Position numbers and translations under genes: made by a program. A stretch of 7,287 nt of DNA from Gemmatimonadota bacterium (lineage in GTDB: Bacteria > Gemmatimonadota > Gemmatimonadetes > JACCXV01). This document shows positions 1-7,075 of this stretch, in pieces. Every line of letters starts with the position of its first letter. Positions within the stretch are counted from its first letter, which is position 1. The stretch covers positions 1-7,287 of the forward strand of contig JACCXV010000128.1 in NCBI GenBank assembly GCA_013696835.1, given 5' to 3'. The notes under the pieces were generated by a model. The model had not been told where the DNA came from and searched no databases. It worked only from the letters and a program-made list of their open reading frames with translations.

Positions 1-4
1 CCAG

Positions 5-676
5 ATGAGCAGGGTAACGGGAAAAGAGCGGCGCGAGCAGATCATCGACGCGGCGATCCAGCTGTTCGCCGAGGCTGGGTTCACGGGGACGACCACACGC
101 AGGCTCGCCGAGGCTGCCGGGATCAGCGAGGCGGGACTCTACCTGCACTTCGACACCAAGGAGGCGCTGTACGAGGCGATCATCCGCCGCAAGGCGACAG
201 AGTTCGCCGGCTTCTCCAGGCGGCTGAGGGAGCTCATGGCGGGCGAGCCTCCGCGCCGCGTTTTCGGCGCGTTCGCGGAGTTCATGCTGGAGACCCACAC
301 CCGCGACAAGGCGTTCCTGCGGCTCCTGCTCCACAGCGGTTTGGAGCAGCACGCGCTTTTCCAGATGTTCTTCCGCGCCCAGGTTCGTGAAACAGCCGAT
401 CTCCTGCGTTCGTACGTGGAGGAGCAGCAGCGCGCGGGCGCGTTCCGGGCGTGCGAGCCGCGGCTGGTCGTGCGCGCCTTCATCGGCATGCTCGTGCATC
501 ACCTGCTACACCAAGAAGTCTTCGGCGTCCGCGAGCTCGGCGTCTACACCCCCGAGGAGGCCGCTCCCGTGTTCCTCTCCATCTTCCTCGACGGAGTCGC
601 CCGGCCCGCGGCCGGCGAGGCCAGCAACCCGGCCGTCCCCGGCGCCGAACAGCCGGTGGAGAGGCCATGCGCCTGA
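5..676 (+). CDS. TetR/AcrR-family transcriptional regulator
   Basis: This 223-residue protein is of normal TetR-family length and is probably the local repressor of the efflux operon. The N-terminal DNA-binding domain spans about residues 8-60. It has the family's first helix (KERREQIIDAAIQLFAEAGF, residues 7-26), then the helix-turn-helix at about 30-50 with the hallmark ending AGLYLHFDTKEALYEAI. Residues about 65-190 form the all-helical ligand-binding and dimerisation part, too variable to predict an inducer. The last 25 or so residues are Pro/Ala/Glu-rich and probably disordered. The start at 5 places the first helix at the usual distance from the N-terminus, but its ribosome site lies outside the window. 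The gene is the first in the operon, co-directional with the pump genes, and overlaps the channel gene by 10 nt, so it is co-transcribed with its presumed targets. Such a layout implies autoregulation. Family assignment is secure; the target and ligand are inferred or unknown. Confidence 0.95.
   Translation: MSRVTGKERREQIIDAAIQLFAEAGFTGTTTRRLAEAAGISEAGLYLHFDTKEALYEAIIRRKATEFAGFSRRLRELMAGEPPRRVFGAFAEFMLETHTRDKAFLRLLLHSGLEQHALFQMFFRAQVRETADLLRSYVEEQQRAGAFRACEPRLVVRAFIGMLVHHLLHQEVFGVRELGVYTPEEAAPVFLSIFLDGVARPAAGEASNPAVPGAEQPVERPCA
658..664 (+). promoter_or_regulatory. Ribosome binding site of the outer-membrane channel gene
   Basis: GGAGAGG lies inside the last codons of the TetR gene, with GGAG ending 5 nt before the ATG at 667. 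It supports that ATG as the true start of the channel gene, although its reading frame is open further upstream (from 451). Only the ATG at 667 gives a signal peptide. Confidence 0.7.
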
Positions 677-2016
677 ATCCCGTGTCGCCTAGCCTGCGGC
701 CCCTGCTCGCGGCTGCGCTCCTGTCGTCCGCGACGGGCACCCTGCCCGCGCTGGCCCAGCAGGACTCCGCCGCAGCGATGCCGCTCTCGTTGCGGGAGGC
801 GGAAGACCTCGCCCTCGAACGCAACGAGCGCGTGCTGATCGCGCGCGAGGAGATCGAGCGGACCGCGGGGCAGATTCGGGAAGTGCGGGCGCGCACGCTT
901 CCGTCGCTGGACGTGACCTACCGCTACGCGCGCAACATTCAGCGGCCGGTCCTCTTCTTCGGGGAGGGCGGTGACATCCGGCAGATCTCCATCGGATCCG
1001 ACAACGACAACCAGGTCTCGCTGGAGCTGACCCAAACCCTCTTCAGCCGCTCCGTGAACGCAGCCACCCGCGCGGCCCGCCTGGCGCAGGACGTGAGCCG
1101 CTTCAACCTCGAGGAGACCGGTGAGACGCTCACGCTCGATGTGCGGCGGGCCTACTATCTCGCGCTCCTGAACGGAGCGCTGATCGGCGTGCAGGAGCAG
1201 GCGCTCGAGCAGGCCGAGCGTCGACTGCGGCAGGTGGAGCAGTTCCTGGACGTGGGCACGGCCGCCGAGTTCGACCGCCTCACCGCCCAGGTCGAGGCCG
1301 ACAACATCCGGCCGCTGCTCATCGAGGCCCGCAACGACTACACGCTCGCGCTCAACGAGCTGAAGCGGCTCGTCGGGGTGCCGCTCGATCAGGACGTCAC
1401 GCTCACGGACAGCCTCGCGTACGAACCCGTCGACCTGACGCTGCAGCAGGCGCGCGAGCGGGCTCTGGTCGAGCGCGACGACCTGCGCAGCCAGCGCGCC
1501 GGCGTGCAGCTGCAGCAACAGGCCGTGGCGGTGGAGCAGGCGCAGTCCTTTCCCGAGTTCAGCTTCACGTTCGACATGTCGCGGCGGGCATCTTCCGACC
1601 AGTTCGTTCCATCCACGTCGGAGTTCAGCCAGACGTCCACGGCGGGGCTCGAGATCCGCGTTCCCGTGTTCGACGGTCGCGCGGCCGAAGGCCGTGTGCG
1701 CCAGGCGCGGGCGCAGCTGAGCTCGCAGGAGCTGCGGCTCTCGGCCCTCGAGCAGGACGTCGAGCTGCAGGTGCAGCAGGCGCTCCTGAACGCGAGCGCG
1801 GGGGCCGAGCGGATCGAGGCCACGCAGGCGACGGTGGGTCGCGCTGCGCGCGCCCTGGAGATCGCCGAGACGCGCTTCCGCAGCGGCCTCTCGACGCAGC
1901 TGGAGCTGAACGACGCCGAGCTGGCGCTGACCCAGGCGCGGACGACGCTCGCGCGCGCCCTCTTCGACCACAACGTGGCGCGCGCGGAATTCCTGCGCGC
2001 CGTGGGCGAGCGATGA
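667..2016 (+). CDS. TolC-family outer-membrane efflux channel (OMF component of RND pump)
   Basis: The protein is 449 residues, typical for the outer membrane efflux protein (OEP) family, which form trimeric barrels with a long periplasmic helical tunnel. A signal peptide runs over residues 1-30, with a hydrophobic core and probable cleavage ALA|QQ. The body shows the family's internal duplication. Each half opens with a helix, has a strand-rich segment (SLDVTYRY, then the strand pair around FSFTFDM and LEIRVPVFDG), and ends in long Gln/Glu/Ala/Arg-rich helices. The turn VGTAAEFDRLTAQVEADN (from residue 196) matches SGLSTQLELNDAELAL (from residue 406), the recurring OEP motif. The start at 667 gives the signal peptide and a ribosome site; the open frame upstream of it encodes Arg/Pro-rich shadow of the TetR gene. 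It overlaps TetR by 10 nt and the next gene by 4 nt (ATGA). It is expected to dock with the adaptor and permease encoded downstream. Substrates cannot be read from sequence. Confidence 0.95.
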   Translation: MRLNPVSPSLRPLLAAALLSSATGTLPALAQQDSAAAMPLSLREAEDLALERNERVLIAREEIERTAGQIREVRARTLPSLDVTYRYARNIQRPVLFFGEGGDIRQISIGSDNDNQVSLELTQTLFSRSVNAATRAARLAQDVSRFNLEETGETLTLDVRRAYYLALLNGALIGVQEQALEQAERRLRQVEQFLDVGTAAEFDRLTAQVEADNIRPLLIEARNDYTLALNELKRLVGVPLDQDVTLTDSLAYEPVDLTLQQARERALVERDDLRSQRAGVQLQQQAVAVEQAQSFPEFSFTFDMSRRASSDQFVPSTSEFSQTSTAGLEIRVPVFDGRAAEGRVRQARAQLSSQELRLSALEQDVELQVQQALLNASAGAERIEATQATVGRAARALEIAETRFRSGLSTQLELNDAELALTQARTTLARALFDHNVARAEFLRAVGER

Positions 2017-2768
2017 GAGCCGCGACGAGAGCGACCGCGGCGACGCGCGCCCGCGGCGCCCTTCAGGCTCTCCTCCTGGTGCTGGCCCTGTGTGGCGGCG
2101 GAAGCGCGGCTGCGCCGGCACAGCAGGAGCCATCCGAGAACCCGCCGCCGACGGCAGGGGGCGGCGAGACGCCTCTGGTGGTGCCGGAGAAGCCGTCCGT
2201 GCATCAGTACCGCGTGGCCGGCGGGCTGGCCGCCTTCGCGTGGGACGAGGACGTCCCCGCCGACGACGGGCCGGTCGCGGGGATCGACGTCGAGCGCGAT
2301 CTGGCTCCCTTCCTCGCCGTGCGCGCGGGGCTGCGCTACGGCACGACCGAGTTCAGGGCGCTGGCTTCCGTCGTGGACGACGAGACCGGCGAGGACGGAG
2401 CGTCCGGCGAGCTTGCGACCGGGGAGGCCGTCGACACGCGTCTCTACCTTCCGGAGCTGGCCCTCCTCCTGCAGGCCGACCTGGGTCCGTTGCGCGACAC
2501 CCCGCTCGTGCCCTATGCCGTGCTTGGCTTCGGGTCGCTCATCACCGACCCGGATCGCGAAGGTCTCACCACTCACTCGCAGAACGCCTTCGGGTACGGG
2601 CTGGGCGCTCGTCTGCGGCTCGGCGGCCGGCTGGGTGCCCGCGGCGAGGTCGAGCGCTACCTCCTGAAGCTCGAGGACGTGCTGGGGGAGTCCGACGACC
2701 CCGCCAATCGCGACTCGCGGTCCGTACACAACCTGCGCTTCGGCGGAAGCCTCACCTATGCCCTCTGA
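2013..2768 (+). CDS. Predicted small outer-membrane beta-barrel protein, function unknown
   Basis: I do not recognise a specific family. The 251-residue product starts with an Arg-rich n-region (R2, R6, R12, R14) and a hydrophobic stretch at about 16-27. Probable signal peptidase I cleavage is at APA|QQ after residue 36; Cys27 is in LALC, a poor lipobox because Leu sits at -1. A Pro/Gly/Glu-rich linker (about 37-65) follows. The remainder reads as about eight amphipathic beta strands with Asp/Gly/Glu-rich turns, including YRVAGGLAAFAW, FLAVRAGLRYGTTEF, RLYLPELALLLQADLG, LVPYAVLGFGSLI, FGYGLGARLRLGGRLG and the C-terminal NLRFGGSLTYAL. Size and pattern fit an 8-stranded OmpA-transmembrane or OmpW-like barrel. 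The last residue is Leu rather than the usual terminal aromatic, with Tyr two positions earlier. Its ATG overlaps the channel gene's stop (ATGA), with only a weak GGGCGAG upstream, so translation is probably coupled to the channel. Sitting between channel and adaptor genes, it may be an accessory outer-membrane partner of the pump; that is inference. Confidence 0.85.
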   Translation: MRAATRATAATRARGALQALLLVLALCGGGSAAAPAQQEPSENPPPTAGGGETPLVVPEKPSVHQYRVAGGLAAFAWDEDVPADDGPVAGIDVERDLAPFLAVRAGLRYGTTEFRALASVVDDETGEDGASGELATGEAVDTRLYLPELALLLQADLGPLRDTPLVPYAVLGFGSLITDPDREGLTTHSQNAFGYGLGARLRLGGRLGARGEVERYLLKLEDVLGESDDPANRDSRSVHNLRFGGSLTYAL

Positions 2769-2773
2769 GCGGG

Positions 2774-2798
2774 CGGCACCCCGGGAGCCCGGGGTCCG
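2774..2798 (+). promoter_or_regulatory. GC-rich hairpin / dyad between barrel and adaptor genes
   Basis: ACCCCGGGAGCCCGGGGT (2778-2795) is a perfect 8-bp inverted repeat around a 2-nt centre. CGG at 2774-2776 and CCG at 2796-2798 extend the stem by 3 bp past one bulged C (2777). As RNA it would be a very stable hairpin starting a few bases after the barrel gene's stop codon (2766-2768). No T-run follows, so it is not a canonical intrinsic terminator. It could act as a partial terminator, an mRNA end stabiliser, or, as DNA, a symmetric operator for a dimeric regulator such as the TetR protein upstream. The structure is seen directly; the role is inferred. Confidence 0.6.
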
Positions 2799-2810
2799 CG
2801 GGCGCCGAGT

Positions 2811-2830
2811 CATCCCTACGCATCTCTACG
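2811..2830 (+). repeat. 10-bp tandem direct repeat upstream of the adaptor gene
   Basis: CATCCCTACG (2811-2820) is followed immediately by CATCTCTACG (2821-2830), differing at one of ten positions. The copies lie one DNA helical turn apart and run into the ribosome binding site of the adaptor gene. This could be a small duplication without function or part of a protein-binding or leader element. No convincing -35/-10 promoter pair was found around it. Confidence 0.5.
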
Positions 2831-2837
2831 GAGAAGG
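2830..2837 (+). promoter_or_regulatory. Ribosome binding site of the adaptor gene
   Basis: GGAGAAGG, with GGAG ending 7 nt before the ATG at 2841, is the clearest Shine-Dalgarno sequence in the window. It fits the fact that this is the only gene of the operon not overlapping its upstream neighbour, so it must initiate independently. It fixes the start that gives the lipoprotein signal. Confidence 0.8.
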
Positions 2838-2840
2838 TTC

Positions 2841-3974
2841 ATGAAGGCCAGCCAGACACCATCCTCTCTCGCGGCCACGGTCCTCCTCCTCGCGGCCGTC
2901 CTCCTCGGAGCGTGCGGGGAGCAGAAGGCCGCCGAGCGGCCGCAGGGGGTGCTCGTGGACACCACCAGCGTGGACACGCAGGACGTACCGCGCGTGCTGC
3001 GCGCCGTGGGCACCGTCGAGGCGGAGAACCAGACCACCGTCAAGGCGGAGGTCGACGGGCAGATCTCGCGCATCGTGCTCGAGGAGGGTGCGCCGGCGGA
3101 GCGCGGGCAGGTCGTTATGCAGATCGACGCCACGCCGGCCCGGCTCGCCTACCAGGAGGCCGCGGCGACCCGCGACCGGCTCAGAGCGGAGGTCGAGAAC
3201 GACACGCGGCTGCTCGAGCGCTACGACCGTCTGCTCGAGGGCGGCGCCATCGACCAGCAGTCCCACGACGACGTCGCGGCGCGCGTGAAGAGCGGCCGGG
3301 CTCAGGTGGCGGAGGCCCAGGCGCGGGTGGGTCAGATGGGCTGGGACGTCGGCAAGACGGCTGTCAAGGCACCGTTCAGCGGCCGCGTCGCGGATCGGCT
3401 CGTGGACCTGGGCACGTTCGTGAGCCGGGGCGACGACCTGTTCGAGATCGTGGACGCGACCCCCGTGCGCGTCGCCTTCGCCCTTCCCGAGCGGGAAGCC
3501 GGGGCGCTGGAGCTGGGCGATTCGGTGTCGTTTCGCGTGCGAACCGATCCCGGCAAGGTCTACCACGGGGTGATCACCTACGTCAGCCCCAGCCTCGACC
3601 CGGCGACCCGCACGCAGCCGGCCAAGGCGGAGTATCCCAACGACCGGGGCGAGATCCCCCCGGGCGCGTTCGCGGACCTGGAGGTCGTCACCGCAGTGCG
3701 GCAGGATGCGCCGCTCATCCCCGAGGAGGCGCTGGTCTCCGAGGGCGAGCAGAGCTTCGTCTACGTCATCGAGAGCGGAAAGGCCCGCAAGGTCGAGGTG
3801 ACGCTGGGCCAGCGCCTGGAGAACCGCCTGGAGGTCGCCGAGGGCCTGAAGGGCGGCGAGGTGATCGCGGTGGGCGGACAGCGGGAGCTGCGCGACCAGG
3901 CGCCGGTGCGCTACGCCGAACGACCCTCGGGAACGCCCGGTGAGGTGGGCCCGGGCAGGGGCCGCGCGCGATGA
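2841..3974 (+). CDS. RND efflux periplasmic adaptor (membrane fusion protein), lipoprotein
   Basis: At 377 residues this matches the AcrA/MexA-type adaptor length. It bridges the inner-membrane permease and the TolC-like channel in the periplasm. The N-terminus is a lipoprotein signal with lipobox LGAC, so Cys25 is the predicted lipidated first residue. Next come the first beta-barrel strands, then the first lipoyl half (VKAEVDGQI from residue 67, through about 96), and an alpha-helical hairpin (about 97-170) rich in Ala/Glu/Arg. The second lipoyl half starts at TAVKAPFSGRVADRLVDLG (residue 173), and the beta-barrel domain carries the family motif DPATRT (253-258) followed by a PPGAFADL variant of the usual PGM motif. 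The C-terminal membrane-proximal domain (IPEEALV, then KVEVTLGQR) closes the fold, and the last 15 or so residues are a Gly/Pro/Arg-rich tail. The stop overlaps the permease ATG by 4 nt (ATGA), coupling the two. Family assignment is secure; the hairpin is of ordinary length, which suits a TolC-type partner. Confidence 0.96.
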   Translation: MKASQTPSSLAATVLLLAAVLLGACGEQKAAERPQGVLVDTTSVDTQDVPRVLRAVGTVEAENQTTVKAEVDGQISRIVLEEGAPAERGQVVMQIDATPARLAYQEAAATRDRLRAEVENDTRLLERYDRLLEGGAIDQQSHDDVAARVKSGRAQVAEAQARVGQMGWDVGKTAVKAPFSGRVADRLVDLGTFVSRGDDLFEIVDATPVRVAFALPEREAGALELGDSVSFRVRTDPGKVYHGVITYVSPSLDPATRTQPAKAEYPNDRGEIPPGAFADLEVVTAVRQDAPLIPEEALVSEGEQSFVYVIESGKARKVEVTLGQRLENRLEVAEGLKGGEVIAVGGQRELRDQAPVRYAERPSGTPGEVGPGRGRAR

Positions 3975-6900
3975 AGATCTCCGATACGTCGATCAATCGC
4001 CCGGTCTTCACGACCATGGCCATGGCAGCCCTGGTGCTGTTCGGCTTCCTCGGCTACAGGGCGATGGGAATCAACCGCTACCCGAACGTGGACTTTCCCA
4101 CGGTCTCGATCACGACGTCGCTCTTCGGGGCCAGCCCCGAGGTGATCGAGACGGACGTCACGGACGTCCTCGAGAGCCAGCTCAACTCGATCGAGGGCAT
4201 CCGCCACATCTACTCGACGTCGCAGCAGGGCCTCTCGCAGGTGACGGTGGAGTTCGAGCTGGGGCGCGACGTCGACGTGGCGGCCCAGGACGTCCGCGAG
4301 AAGGTCTCGACGGTGCTGAACGACCTGCCGGAGGATGCGGACCCGCCCGTCGTCTCGAAGCTGGACATCACCTCGCAGCCCTTCATGTGGATCGCGCTGT
4401 CAGGGATCTCGCGGCAGCAGCTCGGGGAGTACGCCCGCTGGACGCTGCGGCCGCGCCTCCAGACCATCGAGGGCGTGGGCGACATCCGGCTCGGAGGATA
4501 CCAGGAGCGCGAGATCCGCGTCTGGCTGAACCGCGAGTTGCTGGAGGGACAGAACCTCACGGTTGGGGAAGTCGTGGCCGCCATCCGCGGGGGGAATCTC
4601 GAGCTGCCTGGCGGCCTCCTCGAGTCGCAGGCGCGCGAGACGCTGATCAAGGTGCAGGGCGAGGTGCTGTCGGTGGAGGAGTTCGAGAACCTCGTCCTGA
4701 CGTACAACGACGGCGCACCGGTGCGGCTGCGCGACGTGGGGCGGGTGGAGGACGGGGTGGAGCCCCAGCGGGGGGTCGCCCGCTACAACCGCTCGACCGC
4801 CATGGGCCTGGGGATCGCGACGCGCTCCGGTGCGAACACCCCGGCCGTGGCCGAAAGGGTCCTCGAGCGACTGAAGGAGCTCGAGCCCCAGTTTCCGCCG
4901 GGGATGGAGTGGCGGGTCGCCTTCAACGCCGCGGACTTCATCGAGCGCTCGATCGAAGACGTGCAGCTGGAGCTGCTCTACGGCGCCTTCTTCGCGACGC
5001 TGGTGGTGTTCCTCTTCCTGCGCTCGCTGCGCTCGACCCTGATCATCGCCCTGGCGTTGCCGACCTCGCTCATCGGCACATTCGCGTTCATCAGCGCCAT
5101 GGGCTTCACGCTGAACGACATGACCACCCTGGCGCTGGCCCTGGCGGTGGGCGTCGTGATCGACGACGCGATCGTGGTGCTCGAGAACATCTACCGCCAC
5201 ATCGAGGAGGGGAAGGACCCCCGGGAAGCGGCCAGCTTCGGCACGGACGAGATCGCGCTGGCCGTCGCGGCCACCACGTTCAGCCTCGCCGCGGTGTTCA
5301 TCCCCGTCGCGTTCATGGAGGGGATCGTCGGCCGCTTCCTGTTCCAGTTCGGCATGACCGTCGCGATCGCGATCACGCTCTCGCTCATCGTCTCCTTCAC
5401 GCTCACGCCCATGCTGTGCGCGCGCTTCCTGCGCCACACGGAGCCGCGGAACCGCATCCTGAGGGCGATCGGCGGGTTCCTGGACCGCACCGAGGCGCGC
5501 TACCGCGGGGGCCTGGACCGCGCTCTCCGCCGGAGGTGGCTCACGCTCGGCGCCGCCGCGGCGGTCACCGTCGCGGGGCTGCTCGTGGGCTACGTGATCC
5601 CCAAGGAGCTCACGCCCACCACCGACGAGTCCGGCTTCGTGGTCTTCTTCGAGACGCCCGTCAGCTCCTCGCTCTCCTACACGGACGGCAAGCTCCGCGA
5701 GATGGAGGAGATCCTGTTCGGACTCCCCGAGATCCGCGGCGCGTTCGCGGCCGCGGGACTCTTCGGCGGAGTGAACTCGGGGATCATGTTCGTCCGCATG
5801 CCGCCGCCAGGGGAGCGCGAGCGCGGGCAGGACGAGGTCATGACCGTGCTCCGGGAGCGTCTCAACGCCGTGCCGGGGGTGCGCGCATACGTGAACACGT
5901 TCGGTAACGCCTTCTCGGGCGGGGGCAGCTCGTCCCCCTTCCAGTTCGTGCTGCTCGGCCCCGAGCTCCCCGAGCTCAAGCGCTACTCGGAGGAGATCAT
6001 GGGCAGGCTGCGTGAACGCGTCCCGAGCCTGGTGGACCTGCGGACCGACCTTGAGCTGCAGAAGCCAGAGGTGCGGATCGAGGTGGACCGCGACAAGGCT
6101 GCGGCGCTGGGCGTGGACGTGCAGGACGTCTCGCAGACTGTGAACGCGCTGATCGGGAGCCAGGAGGTGAGCACGTTCAAGGAGGGGGGCCGCCGCTACG
6201 ACGTGCGCGTGCGCGTCGAGGACGCGCAGCGCCAGGGGCCCGAGGACGTGGCGCGGCTGACCGTCCGCGCCGGGAGCGGCGAGCTCGTCCGGCTCGACAA
6301 TCTCGTGAGCCTCCAGTCGGGCACGGGCGTGAACGTCATCAACCGGCAGGACCGCCAGCGCGCCGTGACGCTGGAGGGGAACTTCGCCGCCGGTGGCGCC
6401 CAGGGCGCCGCGCTCGAAGAGGCGCGTCGCGTTGCCGCCGAGGTGCTGCCCCAGGAGTACACGACGGCACTCACGGGGGCGTCGGAGACGTTCCAGCAGA
6501 CCTTCAGCTCGCTGATCTTCGCCCTGCTGCTGGCGCTGATCGTCACGTACATGCTGCTGGCGAGCCAGTTCGAGTCGTTCGTGCACCCCTTCACCATCAT
6601 GCTTGCCGTGCCGCTGGCAGCCATCGGCGCCCTGGGGCTGCTGTGGGCCACGGGCATGTCGCTGAACCTGTTCAGCGCCATCGGCATGCTGCTCTTGATC
6701 GGCCTCGCGGTGAAGAACTCGATCCTGCTCGTGGACTACACCCTCACGCTGCGGCGTCGCGGGTTGTCGCGCGACGATGCGATTCGCCAGGCGGGGCCGG
6801 TCAGGTTGCGGCCGATCCTGATGACGTCGCTCGCGATCGTGATGGGCCTGGCGCCGATCGCGCTCGCCCTCTCCGAGGGATCGGAGACGCGACAGCCGCT

Positions 6901-7075
6901 CGCGATCGCGGTCATCGGCGGCATCTTCACGTCCACGCTGCTCACGCTGTTCGTGATCCCCGTCGTGTACACGCTGGTGGACGACGCCGTCGTCTGGATG
7001 GGGACGCGCGTGCGCTCGGGCGCGCGCTCCGTGGCGGTCGGCGGGCGGCGGTTGGAGCCCACTCCCGGAGACTGA
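3971..7075 (+). CDS. RND multidrug efflux permease, HAE1-like (AcrB/MexB superfamily)
   Basis: The 1034-residue inner-membrane pump is close to AcrB in length and appears intact. It should exchange protons for periplasmic or membrane substrates as a trimer. TM1 follows the SINRPVF signature (residues 7-13), and the first large periplasmic porter/docking loop runs to about 330. TM2-6 include LALAVGVVIDDAIVVLENIY, where Asp398 and Asp399 match the AcrB proton-relay pair D407/D408. TM7 lies at about 522-543, and a second periplasmic loop follows to about 840 (with a Gly/Ser-rich stretch near 646-655). TM8-12 include GLAVKNSILLVDY with Lys915 matching AcrB K940, and the conserved RLRPILMTSLA. The Asp-Asp pair favours the hydrophobe/amphiphile (HAE1) group over heavy-metal pumps. 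Substrates cannot be inferred. The start at 3971 gives the normal N-terminus. The ribosome site is weak (GCAGGGG), so expression probably depends on coupling to the adaptor gene. Confidence 0.97.
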   Translation: MKISDTSINRPVFTTMAMAALVLFGFLGYRAMGINRYPNVDFPTVSITTSLFGASPEVIETDVTDVLESQLNSIEGIRHIYSTSQQGLSQVTVEFELGRDVDVAAQDVREKVSTVLNDLPEDADPPVVSKLDITSQPFMWIALSGISRQQLGEYARWTLRPRLQTIEGVGDIRLGGYQEREIRVWLNRELLEGQNLTVGEVVAAIRGGNLELPGGLLESQARETLIKVQGEVLSVEEFENLVLTYNDGAPVRLRDVGRVEDGVEPQRGVARYNRSTAMGLGIATRSGANTPAVAERVLERLKELEPQFPPGMEWRVAFNAADFIERSIEDVQLELLYGAFFATLVVFLFLRSLRSTLIIALALPTSLIGTFAFISAMGFTLNDMTTLALALAVGVVIDDAIVVLENIYRHIEEGKDPREAASFGTDEIALAVAATTFSLAAVFIPVAFMEGIVGRFLFQFGMTVAIAITLSLIVSFTLTPMLCARFLRHTEPRNRILRAIGGFLDRTEARYRGGLDRALRRRWLTLGAAAAVTVAGLLVGYVIPKELTPTTDESGFVVFFETPVSSSLSYTDGKLREMEEILFGLPEIRGAFAAAGLFGGVNSGIMFVRMPPPGERERGQDEVMTVLRERLNAVPGVRAYVNTFGNAFSGGGSSSPFQFVLLGPELPELKRYSEEIMGRLRERVPSLVDLRTDLELQKPEVRIEVDRDKAAALGVDVQDVSQTVNALIGSQEVSTFKEGGRRYDVRVRVEDAQRQGPEDVARLTVRAGSGELVRLDNLVSLQSGTGVNVINRQDRQRAVTLEGNFAAGGAQGAALEEARRVAAEVLPQEYTTALTGASETFQQTFSSLIFALLLALIVTYMLLASQFESFVHPFTIMLAVPLAAIGALGLLWATGMSLNLFSAIGMLLLIGLAVKNSILLVDYTLTLRRRGLSRDDAIRQAGPVRLRPILMTSLAIVMGLAPIALALSEGSETRQPLAIAVIGGIFTSTLLTLFVIPVVYTLVDDAVVWMGTRVRSGARSVAVGGRRLEPTPGD

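Noticed and set aside
252..271. 7-bp inverted repeat CGCGCCG/CGGCGCG with a CGTTTT loop inside the TetR gene
   Set aside because: It is internal to coding sequence. Short GC stems are expected by chance at this base composition, and nothing nearby suggests a regulatory use.
451..666. Possible 72-residue N-terminal extension of the channel protein
   Set aside because: The frame is open but overlaps the TetR gene, is Arg/Pro-rich, and would bury the signal peptide. The ATG at 667 has its own ribosome site.
544..2133. Long minus-strand open frame (529 codons) opposite the channel gene
   Set aside because: Its translation is Arg/Leu/Gly/His-rich low-complexity sequence with no recognisable fold. 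In GC-rich DNA the frames antisense to real genes often stay open, and the plus-strand channel is unambiguous.
2090..3943. Plus-strand open frame of 617 codons across barrel and adaptor genes
   Set aside because: It is out of frame with two clearly supported proteins and reads as Arg/Gly/Ala/Pro-rich sequence, crossing the intergenic hairpin.
4014..4025. CCATGGCCATGG-like tandem near the permease start, considered as an alternative start region
   Set aside because: It encodes Thr-Met-Ala-Met-Ala inside TM1. Starting there would remove the conserved SINRPV signature and the overlap with the adaptor stop.
3940..5907. Plus-strand open frame of 655 codons within the permease region
   Set aside because: It is a +1/+2 frame shadow of the permease, rich in Arg, Gly, Ala and His, with no domain signature.
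4400..6586. Very long minus-strand open frame (728 codons) inside the permease gene
   Set aside because: It lies wholly within an intact, well-conserved permease and encodes His/Arg/Glu/Gln-rich repetitive sequence. It is an antisense shadow caused by codon bias.
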